Shown here one piece after another: positions 12,906 through 12,996 of a DNA stretch of 12,996 bases. A model generated the notes under the pieces. The model was not told the DNA's origin. It worked only from the letters and a program-made list of their open reading frames with translations, and did not search any database. The stretch comes from Gemmatimonadales bacterium. GTDB lineage: Bacteria > Gemmatimonadota > Gemmatimonadetes > Gemmatimonadales > GWC2-71-9. How positions within the stretch are numbered: position 1 is the first letter of the stretch; every line of letters starts with the position of its first letter. A program made the translations under genes and the position numbers. The DNA is taken from assembly GCA_004525055.1 (NCBI GenBank), contig SPDF01000022.1, positions 1 through 12,996 of the forward strand, given 5' to 3'.

Positions 12906-12996
12906 GCCATCTCCTCAAGGGGTCAACAGGGAAAGCTAAGGGGATGGGAGATGGGTGTAAGAGGGCCGGCCAAAGCCGAAGGGCGGCGGGCCAGAC
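12906..12996 (-). other. upstream region of the HD gene
   Basis: These 91 bases hold no gene that can be supported. The ribosome binding site GAGGAG for the HD gene is at 12911-12916. A promoter for the minus-strand series is expected here or beyond the window edge, but no convincing pair of -35 and -10 boxes is visible. Confidence 0.4.

Overview
The window is GC-rich bacterial DNA, densely coded almost entirely on the minus strand. Gene content suggests a Gram-negative (diderm) bacterium: a TolC-type outer-membrane channel, two lipoproteins with lipoboxes, a Spy/CpxP-like periplasmic protein and a CBM9/DUF5916 outer-membrane-barrel protein. The combination of DUF5916, split MacAB-type transporters and a four-cysteine YggX-like protein fits Gemmatimonadota or a related phylum. 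That placement is inferred from gene content, not from a marker gene.

Layout, left to right. Bases 1-237 hold the 3' end of a plus-strand PDZ-domain protein. It converges on a minus-strand YggX-like gene (234-476), and the two stop codons share one CTAG. A small three-helix membrane protein (505-771) lies upstream of YggX. The spacer at 772-901 carries a perfect 12-bp palindrome with a GCAA loop. Next come a FabH-type ketosynthase III (902-1900), whose leader can form alternative hairpins over its ribosome binding site, and a large CBM9/DUF5916 barrel protein (1990-4245).

The core is 4256-10898 on the minus strand. In transcription order it encodes an ECF sigma factor, a short single-helix anti-sigma-like protein, a Spy/CpxP-like LTxxQ protein, a TolC-type channel, an ABC ATPase, a lipoprotein membrane-fusion protein, a MacB-type permease and a RidA-fold lipoprotein. 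The DUF5916 gene follows after 10 bases. Junctions are overlaps of 1 to 14 bases or gaps of 2 to 18 bases, so this reads as one operon. Upstream on the same strand are a phospholipase D/cardiolipin synthase-like protein (10939-12324) and an HD-domain protein (12321-12905), which overlap by 4 bases.

How it may work together (inference). Sigma, anti-sigma and Spy-like sensor resemble the CnrH/CnrY/CnrX logic of trans-envelope signalling, here placed directly before a complete tripartite ABC export machine rather than an RND pump. The RidA-fold lipoprotein lacks the catalytic arginine and probably binds a ligand. The DUF5916 barrel may be an outer-membrane partner. The export substrate cannot be read from the sequence. 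No RNA genes, insertion sequences, CRISPR arrays or phage genes were seen.
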